64,000 nucleotides of DNA from Cladorhizidae sp. MBARI D1340-BT2 (taxonomy: Eukaryota; Porifera; Demospongiae; Poecilosclerida; Cladorhizidae). Of this stretch, positions 1-10,235 are shown in pieces; within the stretch, counting starts at the first letter, position 1, and the number at the start of each line of letters is the position of its first letter. The position numbers and the translations under genes are program-made. The stretch lies in contig JAQNBH010000012.1 of assembly GCA_028752905.1 (NCBI GenBank), positions 25,987,816 to 26,051,815 on the forward strand, read 5' to 3'. Under the pieces are notes generated by a model. That model was not told the DNA's origin, ran no database searches, and saw only the letters and a list, made by a program, of their open reading frames with translations.

Positions 1-1440
1 GGCACATGTGTATATTTTAGTAATTACCATAAAAGCTCCAAATAGTTGTCATTCTCATTATCATCATTCTAAACGAACTTTCAGTTGACATAACTAAATT
101 ACAATCACCTTTTATTCCTGATGAAGGCTAGTAGAAATGTCAAGAGAGTAAAATGATATCGAGAAAGTCTTTGTAATGCACTATTCTAATTATGTGTCAT
201 TTTTTCATACGCTCAATTTCTAATGGTGCGCCATTGTATGACGTCTATAATTTCTATTATTGCATTTAATTTATCTATCACCCTTTTTGTCCTCAAAAGA
301 TCAAAATAGCTTCGTTCCTTTACTTAGGAGTTAGACGCTACCACGTGCATAATAGCACTCATATATCCAAATGGATTGGGACCTACCATAGTTCAGACAA
401 CAAAAATTGGTACGCAAAAAACATGATCACAACTAGGTTCCGTACATATAAATTAAAAAAATTTAAAAAAAGGAGTTGCTTGCTTCAGGTTATCATGCCT
501 CTTCCTGCATGCCAGATGTTCCACTCCTTTTAAGGTGATGCCTCAGAGGATTCAGAACATACTGCCTGCAACACTTGGTCTATGTCATTATCAGTAGCCA
601 GCTTGCATTACCAATAAATGGTGGTACTTGTTATTCTGCCGCATGTAACTTTTCATGGAATTCTTCTTTTAGCAATGATCCACTGACTGGAGTGCCTTGC
701 CCCCTTTTCTGAATCAACCACAGAGATGTAGAGGTTGGTCAAGGTACACGACATTATGATTTGAACTCAGTCCACTGACTATTAAGGGTGCAAAATCTGG
801 AAGTTTGGCTTCATGCTTATTTTATCTTGTTATCGTTACCTTTCCAACGCCATATTCTTCGCTTGAGTGACTCTTTCGGATATCCTACCAAGAATAGCTA
901 ACTACAGCTCGATCTTTTGTAGCCAGCCCCAACCAACTAATCTTTTCCTGTCATAGTCTTTACCATATTTTATTAAATTGGGATATCTGAGTGTTCAGAT
1001 AACTGGGATTTGGATATGCAAGGTGTGCTGTATATGGAATTTTCGAATCTGTGAAGTAGCTACAAGTCTGCAACAGCTTCAGAACACAACAATACTAATG
1101 ACAGGTATAGTGTAGCTTACTCTACTCTAGCTACTTTCTGGATTGTAACATTCTGTACGACTCCTGCTCGCTTCATCAACAGAAAAACTTCAAGCTCGTC
1201 TACCAGAGGACTCTCTTTGGGAAAGACCATGATTGAAGCAGTTCTTTAGGCTCGTCTAGATTTACCTAACCACTTTCAGGGACAGAATGTATTAGTCTAA
1301 ATATAAGTCATTTTCTATTGTTGCATCACGTTCACCATATGGAAAAAATTTCTATTTATAGGTCACAGAAGATTGAGAAATATTTCCCCCATGATGCATA
1401 AATTGAGCTTTTACGGTAGAAATAAACATGGCAAAGAAGA
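1..1440. other. AT-rich stretch without a recognised gene
   Basis: No open frame here has a recognisable domain on either strand; the only modest frame (345-533, plus) looks random. It could be intron or intergenic sequence downstream of the minus-strand PIKfyve exons at 11375-13751, but I found no further kinase exon in it. Confidence 0.4.
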
Positions 1441-1454
1441 ACATCTATGATTGG

Positions 1455-1633
1455 TCACTGCAGTTTATGTACATGTCTATGTGTTGTCTGTGATGAATCT
1501 CTTGTTGACAACCTCTGTACCATCCTCATTTGTGGTTCATAGTACTGTTCTGGTTCTATCGTTCTGATCGTTAGTTATGCCCAAGTTAGCCAGTAAGTCA
1601 TTCATGAGTATATGTTGCTTTGAGATGTAATAA
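1455..1633 (+). repeat. Diverged 5' LTR relic of element A
   Basis: A block near 1510-1600 matches a block near 10130-10225. Both carry CTGTGGTTCAT-like and CCCAAGTTAGCCAGT motifs in the same order (GTGGTTCAT then GCCCAAGTTAGCCAGT in this copy). The block ends just before the primer-site-like sequence at 1634, as an LTR should. The outer boundary is unclear because the two copies have diverged strongly. Confidence 0.5.
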
Positions 1634-2240
1634 ATGGCGACGAGGATGGTGACTACAGTGGTAGCTGCTAAGTATGGATCCCTCCCTGAGTTTCATCCAG
1701 ACAGTGGGTCTGTCAGGTCCATTTTCTTCAAAGCTAACTCGATTCCTGATGAAAAGCAAGCAAGTATATTTCTCAGCTGTATAGGAGGGAACACATAAGA
1801 CCTCCTGCTACTGAGAAGTCTTCTAGCTCCTACTGAGCTGGAGGATGCCAGTACATTAGAAACTCATACAACATTTCAAACCAAAGCCAAACAATATCAG
1901 CCCGAGATTTAACTTCTATCAGAGGAAACAGAGGACTAGTGAAAGTATCACAGAATTCATCACTGTATTAAGGAAGCTCACCAGAGACTGAGATTGTGGA
2001 GTATCATTGAATGACACCCTGCATGAGTGATCGGTTCATTGGAGGTTTGAAGAGCACCAGCATCCATAAGAAACTACTCTATATGAAAGAATACACCTCA
2101 GCAGATCTATGCTTGCACAACATAACCAAGAACTCAGAAAATGCCAACAGCAACGCTAAAAGGCCTTCAGCAGCACGGGAACAAGTGGCGCTTTACTCCA
2201 CCATACAGCAAGACAGCAGAAATCGAACACACTCCTGAAA
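1634..2240 (+). pseudogene. Element A gag relic
   Basis: Translation in shifting frames gives typical Ty3/gypsy capsid blocks: YGSLPEFHPDSG, then IPDEKQASIFLSCIGG, then a block with LLRSLLAPTELEDA, and at 2030-2130 the capsid motif SDRFIGGLKSTSIHKKLL followed by an alanine/asparagine-rich tail. Several in-frame stops and at least two frameshifts separate the blocks, so no capsid protein can be made. The zinc knuckle and protease that should follow are not found before RT begins near 2430. The start at the primer site is chosen because the first gag methionine overlaps it. Confidence 0.65.
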
Positions 2241-2429
2241 GGCAGCTCATCGTAGCAAAGTGACAGTAGTGAATTCCTCTCAGTAGATATCGACCAGTCT
2301 CCATTGCCAAATCCTACCAGTCTGACAATGAGTATGGGAACACACATTGGATGAACATCACACGGGCTTCAGGCTGAAGTACGTTGACATTCACATCCTT
2401 GTCTGAAGGTCCAGCATTTACAAAATTAT

Positions 2430-2916
2430 ATCGTGCTAAGGCAAACCAGCAATGGTATTGCAAGAACAGTCAAAAGACTACACCATTACTACTCAACAAG
2501 GCCGAATTGCATCAGCCCCAGCAGTTTTTGAAAGATCTATGGATACAATACTGCAGGGAATACCAAATGTCATTTGCTATCTTGATGACATACACATCAC
2601 TGGGCCTAATGATGAAACACACTTGGGAAACCTTCGGGAAGTCCTTTTGGTTCAAGGAACATTGCTCCATTTCAAACCCAAAAAGAGCGAGTTAATGAAG
2701 GCAGCAGTAGAATACCTTGTGCACAAGCCGAATGTCAAGGGATTGCATCATCTGACAAGTGAGATACATGTAGGTGCCATTACTCAAGCACTGGAGTCAC
2801 CACAAGACATTTACCCGTATCTAGGACTCCGTAACTATTATGGGAAACTTTTCCCGAATCTGTACATAGCATACCCTCCTCTACTGCTTAATTCGCTACA
2901 AATTGGGGTGAAGTAG
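2430..2916 (+). pseudogene. Element A reverse transcriptase fragment (palm and thumb part)
   Basis: The frame at 2452-2916 reads as the second half of a Ty3/gypsy RT: IASAPAVFERSMDTILQGIP, then the catalytic box CYLDDIHITG at about 2572-2602, then the thumb-type block ETHLGNLREVL and a connection region LGLRNYYGKLFPNL. The first catalytic block of RT (the LDL-type motif) is absent because the upstream part is deleted. The frame ends in a stop before RNase H. The polymerase is dead in this copy. Confidence 0.8.
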
Positions 2917-2969
2917 AAATGAACAAGGGAGTGACTGAAGCGTTTGTTACCACCTAATATCCTCAGATG

Positions 2970-3430
2970 ACATTTTGGGGTCATTACCTATTTCCCTTGC
3001 AGGTGATACCTCTGCATATTGGCTGGGGGCCGTCATATCATACACACTGACAGATGGTACTGAGTGTCTGAGTGCATTTGCTTCGCAGACATTGTCGAAG
3101 ACTGAAAATAATTGTGGAAAAAGAAATAGCTTCATTGATTTTTGGTCCACCAATATCTATTGGAAGGTGATTGACCCTGGTAACAGACCATAAGCCATTA
3201 ACAGCCATTTTGGGACCCAAGAATGGGATACCAACACCAGCTGCCACTTGTCTGCAACATTGGGCAGTTCTTCTGCCTGCATATTCATACAAAAAACAAC
3301 TGCAGCACATGCAGCAATGCTGACAGGTTGTCATGGATACCACTTCCGCAGATCACATCTGAAGGGAAGTGCCTGGAAGCATCCATTTTCATCTTCATCC
3401 AGATCAAAAGATTACCTATTACTGTTGTTC
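2970..3430 (+). pseudogene. Element A RNase H fragment
   Basis: The frame at 2975-3193 contains GDTSAYWLGAVISYTLTDGT and ECLSAFASQTLSKTENN, which match the retroelement RNase H start (DAS-x-GLGAV) with the first Asp retained and the following Ala changed to Thr. After a frameshift, PLTAIFGPKNGIPTPAA and an LQHWAVLLPAYSY-like block continue to about 3300. The minisatellite begins immediately after, exactly where the RNase H tail should give way to integrase. Confidence 0.75.
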
Positions 3431-3433
3431 AAG

Positions 3434-4312
3434 TTTGTCAGCTACTACTCCAGGTGCAGTGTTGTTTGTCCAGCTACTACTAGCACAGGTGCAGTGTTGT
3501 TTGTCCAGCTACTACTAGCACAGATGCAGTGTTGTTTGTCTAGCTACTACTAGCACAGGTGCAGTGTTGTTTGTCAGCTACTACTCCAGGTGCAGTGTTG
3601 TTTGTCCAGCTACTACTAGCACAGGTGCAGTGTTGTTTGTCCAGCTACTACTAGCACAGGTGCAGTGTTGTTTGTCTAGCTACTACTAGCACAGGTGCAG
3701 TGTTGTTTGTCTAGCTACTACTAGCACAGGTGCAGTGTTGTTTGTCTAGCTACTACTAGCACAGGTGCAGTGTTGTTTGTCTAGCTACTACTAGCACAGG
3801 TGTAGTGTTGTTTGTCTAGCTACTACTAGCACAGGTGCAGTGTTGTTTGTCCAGCTACTACTAGCACAGGTGCAGTGTTGTTTGTCTAGCTACTACTAGC
3901 ACAGGTGCAGTGTTATTTGTCCAGCTACTACTAGCACAGGTGCAGTGTTGTTTGTCTAGCTACTACTAGCACAGGTGCAGTGTTGTTTGTCCAGCTACTA
4001 CTAGCACAGGTGTAGTGTTGTTTGTCTAGCTACTACTAGCACAGGTGCAGTGTTGTTCGTCTACCTACTACTAGCACAGGTGCAGTGTTGTTCGTCTAGC
4101 TACTACTAGCACAGGTGCAGTGTTGTTCGTCTAGCTACTACTAGCACAGGTGCAGTGTTGTTCATCTAGCTACTACTAGCACAGGTGCAGTGTTGTTCGT
4201 CTAGCTACTACTAGCACAGGTGCAGTGTTATTCGTCTAGCTACTACTAGCACAGGTGCAGTGTTGCTTGTCCAGCTACTACTAGCACAGGTGCATTGTTG
4301 CTTGTCCAGCGT
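3434..4312 (+). repeat. 35-bp minisatellite inside element A
   Basis: A head-to-tail array of about 25 units with period 35 (TGCAGTGTTG recurs at 3661 and 3696). The unit contains CTAGCTACTACTAGCAC and GGTGCAGTGTTGTTTGTC. Units differ by a few substitutions; units in the second half share TTCGTC instead of TTTGTC, so variants spread locally. The array sits between RNase H and integrase of element A, so it grew after A inserted or within A itself. Confidence 0.95.
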
Positions 4313-4419
4313 GTTGAGCAAAGCATTGCAGTTAACATACAGTGTATATGTAGCAAGGTTGGTCAGAAAAGTTGAAGGTGATCTGGACCCTTCAAGAACA
4401 GGAAGGAGCTCTCCATCGT

Positions 4420-4988
4420 GAATTATTGTCCACTGTAGGGAACGGGAGTCGTTGAACAGGTACATTCCAAGCTGAGAGAGAGTATTTTGAAAGAGCTACA
4501 GAATACCCATCCAAGCATATTGAGAAGAATGAAGGCTATTGCTTGTAGCAATGAGTGATAGTCAGGGATACATGTATATTAACAAATAGAAACGTTGGCA
4601 AAATGTTGTCTCCCACATAGGAGCGTCAAAAATGTTCCAGCAGCTTCCCCCTACATCCATGGATATGGATGGCTTAATCCATGGCAATGCATCCATGTGG
4701 ACTTACAGTAGCTAGTCCTTTCATGAAACAATATTTATCATCATCGTAGATACGCATTCCAAACGGCCTGAGGTCTACAAGATAAACTCTACTACTTCCC
4801 AGAGCACTATCGAAGTATTGACAAGTTGTTTGCCAAAATATGGTCTGCACGTCCAACTTGTGTTGGATAACTGCCTGGCTGAGTTTTCAGAGTGCCTTCA
4901 AGAAAATCACAAGCAATGCTCCCCTTACTTCCCAGCCTCAAATGGGCTGGCAGCTAAGACCAACATTGAAGATGGAGTACTCGATAAC
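4420..4988 (+). pseudogene. Element A integrase fragment, 5' part
   Basis: Translation in several frames gives an integrase zinc-region relic (ESILKELQNTHPSILRRMKA-like at 4460-4540) and a core with CIHVDLQ-like, IFIIIVDTHSKRPEVYKIN, STTSQSTIEVLTSCLPKYGL and QLVLDNCLAEFSECL, then SPYFPASNGLAAKT. The first and second catalytic Asp are recognisable; the third catalytic Glu appears as Lys or is shifted. Stops at several places make it non-coding. It is cut by element B at 4993 and resumes near 9600. Confidence 0.75.
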
Positions 4989-4993
4989 CACAC

Positions 4994-5389
4994 TGTTAGG
5001 GAGTGTCATCCCATCCTAGCTCCCTAACTAACAGTTGAACTATTGTTAACATATATAGTCATGCAATGCACAGACAGTATATAAAACAGTTACCTAAGAG
5101 GTGTAGTCATTTGATTGGTTGTAGCTACCTAACAGGTGTAGTCATCTGATTGGCTTTAATGTTATTCGCTATAGGGACCTGTCAGAGCTGAGTAGATAAC
5201 CTATAAAAGGAACAGTCTGCTCAGCTAGGAGAGTCCCCTCTGTATTGTATGATATTGTTAGTCAAGATACATTCTCTTATTACTTGATGAGCAGTTATAG
5301 AATTAGCACAGGGACTGAGTTCAGACCAGATATCAGACAGACAGGCAGAGGTTGTGGGTTGGCTATACAGTACAGAGCTAACCATAACA
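4994..5389 (+). repeat. Element B 5' LTR with TATA box
   Basis: It starts TGTTAGGGAGTG and ends TAACA, and matches 9199-9594. A TATA box (TATAAAA) lies at 5202-5208 and the likely transcript start follows about 25-30 bases later. Just upstream is a direct repeat of about 35 bp (near 5090-5160) with two TGATTGG motifs (inverse CCAAT boxes) and two GGTGTAGTCAT motifs, a plausible enhancer repeat. Confidence 0.95.
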
Positions 5390-5390
5390 G

Positions 5391-5402
5391 TTGGTGGCAG
5401 CG
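5391..5402 (+). promoter_or_regulatory. Element B tRNA-type primer binding site
   Basis: TTGGTGGCAGCG begins two bases after the 5' LTR. A TGG start fits pairing with the CCA end of a tRNA. Element C has almost the same site (TTTGGTGGCAGCAGC at 31523), which supports common ancestry. I cannot assign the tRNA. Confidence 0.65.
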
Positions 5403-5840
5403 TACCAGATAGGACTCAGCCAGAGAAGAGCTATTTTCAACAGTTTTGAAATAGAAGCATCTAGTTAACTTTGTCATTCGCATAGTTAACGCCACACTCG
5501 GCAGGGCATTTAGAGAGCCTGCGCAGCAGTTTTGACTATTCTGTATTTGTCTTATAGCTACATTTTGTTCGTTTGATTGATTACTTCAATTTGTCTGGTT
5601 CAGCGAAGCGAATCAGAACCTATGTATTGATAGGGAGCGTATCCAGCAGCAGATAACGCGAACGCAAACAGCCGACGGAGATTCACCTCTTGACAGGAAG
5701 ACAGGGGAACCATCCACAGGCGAGGTTCCAAGTAATATACCCTAAACGACAGGAGGAGGACGGCACTGGCGGAGCAGCAGGCAGACACATACTTTGCCTG
5801 GTTATTGCGTTCAACACGAGTAGAGCAGGTAAATTTGGAG

Positions 5841-6834
5841 ATGTCTAAGCGGAAGACAGCTGGGAAGAAGTATGACCAGACCAATTCAGAGGAGGAGGAA
5901 TTAAGACACTCATTTCAGTCAGAAGCAAGCAATGTGGGTACAGACCCAATGGCAGCAATGATGCTACTCCTTAAGCATATGCAGGATCAGGAGGAGCGCT
6001 GTTGGCAGCAGCACCGATTGCAGAGAGAGGAAGAGAAAGAGAGAGAGGAAGAACGCGAGCGACGTAGAGAAAGAGAGAAAGAAGAAGCTGACCAGAGACA
6101 CAGGGAGGATATCAAACGAGAAAGGGAATGCTGGGAGGAGCTCATACATCGGCAGGACCAATCAAATGTTTTGTCAACAGGGTCAGGAGCGACAGGACTG
6201 ATTGTAGGTCATGTACCAAAATTCTGTAAGTTGGAATGCGATGATGGCAAGTTTTTTCAATTCATTCCAAGAGCATATGGAAAATTATAGTATACCCGAG
6301 GAGCAGTGGCCAGCACACCTGGTCCCAGTCCTGAGTGCCGAAGTTAGACAAGTCCATAGCTCACTGGAGAGGCACATAAAGAGGGATTTTAACTAACTGA
6401 AGAAGGCACTGCTACTTCATTTTCACATAACAATCGATCACTACAGAAGGAAAATGACATCCATGAGGAAACGACCTCAAGAATCCTGGACAATGTATGT
6501 GCGAAGATATCAACAGTATAGTGCCCAGTGGAGAGCAGAGTGCACTACCATGGAAGAAGTAGCAGACTTGTACGATAAGGAGACAGCATTGGAGAAAATG
6601 CCTCCATGGTTGGCATCATGGGTAAGAGACCAGAAGCCTAACTCAGCATCGGAAGCAGCAAGACTAGCAGACTCACATCTGCATAATCAAGGACATTTTG
6701 AGGAACAATACAAGAAACTGTCCCAGAGAACAGAATTCAAAGATGGTAACAAGCGTCCCTATACTGAACAGCGGGCCCAAGGCATTAACCTCTTCAGGAA
6801 GAAACCAAGCCAACAATGCAGTCAAGGAAAATAA
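5841..6834 (+). pseudogene. Element B gag with SCAN-like region, frameshifted
   Basis: The first frame (methionine at 5841 to stop 6290) encodes a basic start (MSKRKTAGKKYDQ), then a long Glu/Arg-rich coiled-coil block at 6000-6150. A shift near 6290 moves the reading to 6211-6396 (EEQWPAHLVPVLSAEVRQVH), and a stop and shift lead to 6454-6834 with ESWTMYVRRYQQYSAQWRAE, LYDKETALEKMPPWLASWVR and ASEAARLADSHLHNQG. This last part looks like a SCAN domain. SCAN domains are known to descend from the capsid of Gmr1-like elements, so the match points to that group. The breaks prevent a full Gag product. Confidence 0.7.
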
Positions 6835-7375
6835 GTTCCCAGATGAGAACATAAAGCAATGGGGAAAGCCTAAGAAGGAAACAGACAAGACAGTCAAACC
6901 CTGGCGACTCCCAAAATTTGACAGTGAAAAGGGACCACGCTGTTTTAGCTGCAATGCCTATGGACACATATCCAGTGCATGCCCACAAAATGACAGCTCT
7001 GTGAACTGGGCAGAGGAGGATGCAACAGATGAGGAAAATGAAAGCACTGACACACCACCAATCAGATACATGGGAAGGATCTCTGGACAGCAAGCAGATG
7101 ACATTATGATTGATACCGGTGCATCAAAGTCAGTCGTGCATTGTAGATTCGTCCCAGAAGATGCATACACAGGACAATCACAGAGGGTCGAATCATTCTC
7201 AAGAGAGTCTAAAGTACTGAGATTGGCAAAGGTAAAGATAGAGATAGGTGGACGGAAAATGAGGATAACAGCAGGCATGTTCAATGGACTGAAACATGAT
7301 GCTCTACTTGGAAGAGACGTAAGCTTCTTGAAAGCACTAATAATCGAACACAAACCAGATCTAGGGGAGGCATAG
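6698..7375 (+). pseudogene. Element B zinc knuckle and aspartic protease
   Basis: The 225-aa frame overlaps the end of gag in another frame. It carries a CCHC knuckle CFSCNAYGHISSACP at about 6941-6985, an acidic linker, then an aspartic protease with the active-site block DIMIDTGASKSVVH at about 7102-7143 and the C-terminal hydrophobic-hydrophobic-Gly-Arg motif DALLGRDVSFL near 7300. The protease looks complete and has an intact DTG. It is followed by a stop, then another frame (7418-7639) with an acidic linker. Overlap with gag in a shifted frame could be a decayed programmed frameshift or simple damage. Confidence 0.7.
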
Positions 7376-7417
7376 ACTGTTACGACCAGGAGCCGAGCAA
7401 AGCAAGAGAAACAGGAG

Positions 7418-7740
7418 TTGGAAGACGATCTGAGGGCAGACGCTCAGAGTGGAACAGAGATAACTGCCTGGGAAAAGAGTGCGGAGTCGGAGGGTGAGAC
7501 GGAAAGACCAAAAGTCACGATGGACGACTTACCCATGTTTGAAGAAGACATCTTTTTACCTAAGAAGGAAAGCAAGAAAAGGCAAACCCGAAATGAAAGA
7601 CGGGCTGAACTACAGCAGCATGGCATGCATCGTCCTTGAATGCAGATCACCCTCTAGATGGAAGTGCAGATAAGCTGAGGAAGAGACAGGAAAATGATCC
7701 TACCCTGCAGATACACACCTGGGAGCAGACCAATGGTCAG
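7418..7740 (+). pseudogene. Element B linker and pre-integrase remnant
   Basis: The frame 7418-7639 is an acidic/basic linker (DDLPMFEEDIFLPKKESK). After a frameshift the next frame begins with DKLRKRQENDPTLQ at about 7670-7710. Blocks of the form LRxxQxxDPTL usually precede the zinc-binding domain of Gmr1-like and other integrases. Here it is followed directly by the RT leader (QQREEVGELVEEFRNVFQ), with no zinc-binding or DDE part between. I read this as an internal deletion of integrase. Confidence 0.5.
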
Positions 7741-8712
7741 CAAATACCCGACATCGACAACAGACTATCAGGGCAGCAGAGAGAGGAGGTCGGGGAACTT
7801 GTGGAAGAATTCAGGAATGTATTTCAAACAAGGCCTGGGAAGACGAACTTGACAGAGATTCGAATTCGGACGGGTAATGCACCACCAGTGCACTTGCCAC
7901 CCTACCGTTTACCCAAATCAAGATATGCAATGGTTGAAGCAGTGATCAAACAGCTTTGTGACGAAGGAATAATCACACCCTCGACCAGCCCATGGGCATC
8001 TCCAATTGTCCTTGTACCTAAGAAGGATGGCTCTCTGAGGCTCTGTATTGATTACAGGAAATTGAATAAATTGACGACAGCAGACCCATTCCCAATGCCA
8101 CGCATAGAAGACCTGTTGGATGGCCTTCGAAGAGCAATTTTCATAACCACACTAGACCTGTGTAAAGGATACTTGCAGGTACCAGTGGAGGAGAGCAGCC
8201 AAGAGAAGACAGCATTTATCACCCCTCTAGGCAAATACCAGTTTACAGTCATGCCATTCGGACTTGTGGGAGTGCCGGCAGTCTTCCAGAGGCTGATGAA
8301 CTCCATACTTGCAGACATTCGAGAATTTGCAGCAGCCTATCTTGATGATCTGGTGATCTACAGCGTGACATGGGAAGAGCACTTACGACATGTGAGAGAA
8401 GTTCTGCAACGGCTTAGGGAAGCAGGACTGATGGCTAAGCCTGAAAAATATCACATTGGAACAACTGAATGTCACTTCCTGGGACACGTAGTGGGTGATG
8501 GAAGGATTCGACCAGAGCAGGCCAAGGTCAGGGCAGTGGCAGAGTTTCACGTACCAAAAAAAAAAGAGAGAGACGTGCGGGCATTCTTGGGCCTAGCAGG
8601 CTACTACCGCCGTTTCATCCGGAATTTCTCCGAGATAGCAGCACCACTAATGGAAAGGATGCACCCGACAAGATCTGGAATCCAGAATTGGAGAAGGCAT
8701 TTCAAACTTTAA
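7740..8712 (+). pseudogene. Element B reverse transcriptase
   Basis: The open frame 7636-8712 holds a nearly full Ty3/gypsy RT: leader LTEIRIRTGNAPPVHLPPYR, then GIITPSTSPWASPIVLVPKK, the first catalytic region FITTLDLCKGYLQVPV, then TPLGKYQFTVMPFG, the catalytic box AAYLDDLVIYS at about 8335-8365, the thumb block CHFLGHVVGDGRIRPEQAK and the connection start VRAFLGLAGYYRRFIRNFS. All three catalytic Asp are present. A frameshift near 8655-8670 separates it from RNase H. This is the best-preserved gene of the element. Confidence 0.85.
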
Positions 8713-9190
8713 AGGATGGACTGACTGGTGAAGTAATGTTGGTAGCACCAACAGCAGAGAGAACCATGATTTTACAAACAGATGCTTCCAACATTGGAAT
8801 AGGGGCAGTGTGTTGAGCCAGAAGGACAACGATGGCAATGAACGACCAGTAGCTTTGCATTCCAGGAAGCTATTACCCCGTGAAAGGAATTACTGTCGTC
8901 GAGAAGGAATGCCTGGCAGTCATAGGAGGAATCAGACACTTCCGGGTTTATCTCACGGGAGTTGCTTTTGAAGTTCAAACAGACCACAGATGTCTTATGT
9001 ATTTGGATAAGTTCAAATATGAGAATAGCAGGCTCACACGGTGGTCTCTGGCATTGCAACCTTATGACTTCTCTGTGGTACACAAACCAGGACGACTAAA
9101 CCTTAATGCAGATGGCTTGTCACGGCAAGCATGGATCGAAGGACTGGAGGACGACACTACCACGAGCAGCTCTAAACCAGAGGAGAAGAA
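8655..9190 (+). pseudogene. Element B RNase H, frameshifted
   Basis: After the shift near 8660 the frame reads WNPELEKAFQTLKDGL, then MILQTDASNIGIGAV with the first catalytic Asp (about 8770-8815). A second shift near 8815 leads to NERPVAFHSRKLLPRE, and the frame at 8880-9224 continues with VVEKECLAVIGGIRHFRVYL, VQTDHRCLMYLDKF and VHKPGRLNLNADGLSRQAW. The last block is the usual end of retroelement RNase H. No integrase follows; the polypurine tract starts about 40 bases later. Confidence 0.8.
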
Positions 9191-9198
9191 GGAGGGAG
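9179..9198 (+). promoter_or_regulatory. Element B polypurine tract
   Basis: An uninterrupted purine run (AGAGGAGAAGAAGGAGGGAG) ends immediately before the 3' LTR, where plus-strand DNA priming occurs in LTR retrotransposons. Confidence 0.85.
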
Positions 9199-9594
9199 TG
9201 TTAGGGAGTGTCAGCACATCCTAGCTCCCTAACTAACAGTTGAACTATTGTTAACATATATAGTCATGCAATGCACAGACAGTATATAAAACAGTTACCT
9301 AAGAGGTGTAGTCATTTGATTGGTTGTAGTTACCTAACAGGTGTAGTCATCTGATTGACTGTAATGTTATTCGCTATAGGGACCTGTCAGAGCTGAGTAG
9401 ATAACCTATAAAAGGAACAGTCTGCTCAGCTAGGAGAGTCCCCTCTGTATTGTATGATATTGTTAGTCAAGATACATTCTCTTATTACTTTATGAGCAGT
9501 TATAGAATTAGCACAGGGACTGAGTTCAGACCAGATATCAGACAGACAGGCAGAGGTTGTGGGTTGGCTATACAGTACAGAGCTAACCATAACA
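9199..9594 (+). repeat. Element B 3' LTR
   Basis: It matches 4994-5389 over 396 bp with about 6 substitutions and no indels by eye. The TATA box is at 9407-9413. It is followed by the CACAC target duplication. Confidence 0.95.
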
Positions 9595-9599
9595 CACAC

Positions 9600-9800
9600 C
9601 AAGTGAGTTCAACAGCACGACCAACAGGATTGCACTCGAGAACTACTTGTGGGACAAGAGTTAATGGCAGTTCACGAGACAAGTGCAATCCTGGAGTCGT
9701 TATTCGGAAACAAGATGCATCGTATATGATTGAGACTGAAACAGGTCTACAGTGCAGGCGTCATTTGGATCAAAGGTTAATCAGGTTTCTTCTAATGCAG
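9600..9800 (+). pseudogene. Element A integrase C-terminus, resumed after element B
   Basis: The frame at 9660-9790 reads VVIRKQDASYMIETETGLQC followed by RRHLDQRLI. This matches the integrase C-terminal region of gypsy elements (SYxVET..G..xRRNRxHL). It belongs with the integrase at 4420-4988 and completes element A on the far side of the nested insertion. Confidence 0.65.
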
Positions 9801-10029
9801 CACCTGAAGTAGACATCAGTGAGTATGCTCAGCAATAGAGACCGAACTTCAACTTAAGAATAGACCAGAAGACAGAACTGAAGTGCATTCATCACCGCCA
9901 TCAAATGCATTCGTCCTAAACCCACCTATGGAAAGTGTAACTCCAGCTCCTGAAGTGGCTGCTCGATATTTCTGTTGGACTATTTATACAGTAGTCACTG
10001 AACAACTTAAACATTACGTTTTTGTATTT

Positions 10030-10235
10030 TTCTCATCCTCACTTTTGTTTAGTTGGGAGGAGTCTAGTGTGCATGCAAGACTGTGATGCGATGTGTGCAT
10101 TGTCTATGATTTTCTGTGGGTGTCGTTGATTTGACCTCGGTACCATCCCCTTCACCTGTGGTTCATGGCATGCAATATTGTCCTGGAACTTTCATTCTGA
10201 TGGTGTTGTTCCCAAGTTAGCCAGTGAGGAATTGA
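10030..10235 (+). repeat. Diverged 3' LTR relic of element A
   Basis: It matches the 5' relic near 1470-1600 over motifs such as GTACCATCCCC, CTGTGGTTCATGG and CCCAAGTTAGCCAGTGAG. The position after the integrase end is right for a 3' LTR. No clean TG...CA ends or target duplication are visible. Confidence 0.5.

Larger units (their letters stand above)
4994..9594 (+). mobile_element. Element B: Gmr1-like Ty3/gypsy LTR retrotransposon lacking integrase
   Basis: The element is bounded by 396-bp LTRs (4994-5389 and 9199-9594) that begin TG and end CA and differ at about 6 positions by eye (about 1.5 percent). The 5-bp direct repeat CACAC flanks it at 4989-4993 and 9595-9599. Inside are a primer site, gag with a SCAN-like region, a CCHC zinc knuckle, protease, reverse transcriptase, RNase H and a polypurine tract directly before the 3' LTR. 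There is no integrase after RNase H. The protease-RT gap holds only a pre-integrase-like remnant, which fits a Gmr1-type order (integrase before RT) with the integrase deleted. Frameshifts make the copy inactive. Confidence 0.9.
1440..10235 (+). mobile_element. Element A: decayed Ty3/gypsy LTR retrotransposon, split by nested element B
   Basis: In order along the plus strand: an LTR relic, a primer-site-like start (TGGCGACGAGGATGG at 1634), gag, reverse transcriptase, RNase H, a 35-bp minisatellite, integrase, then after the nested element B (4994-9594) the integrase C-terminus and a second LTR relic. This is the standard Ty3/gypsy domain order. Every domain has stops and frameshifts, and protease plus the first half of RT are missing around 2250-2430. 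The continuation of integrase on both sides of B, with a 5-bp target duplication, shows A was present before B landed. A is much older than B. Confidence 0.8.

Noticed and set aside
5295..9688. Identical small minus-strand frames at 5295-5495 and 9500-9688
   Set aside because: They are antisense of the two LTR copies of element B.
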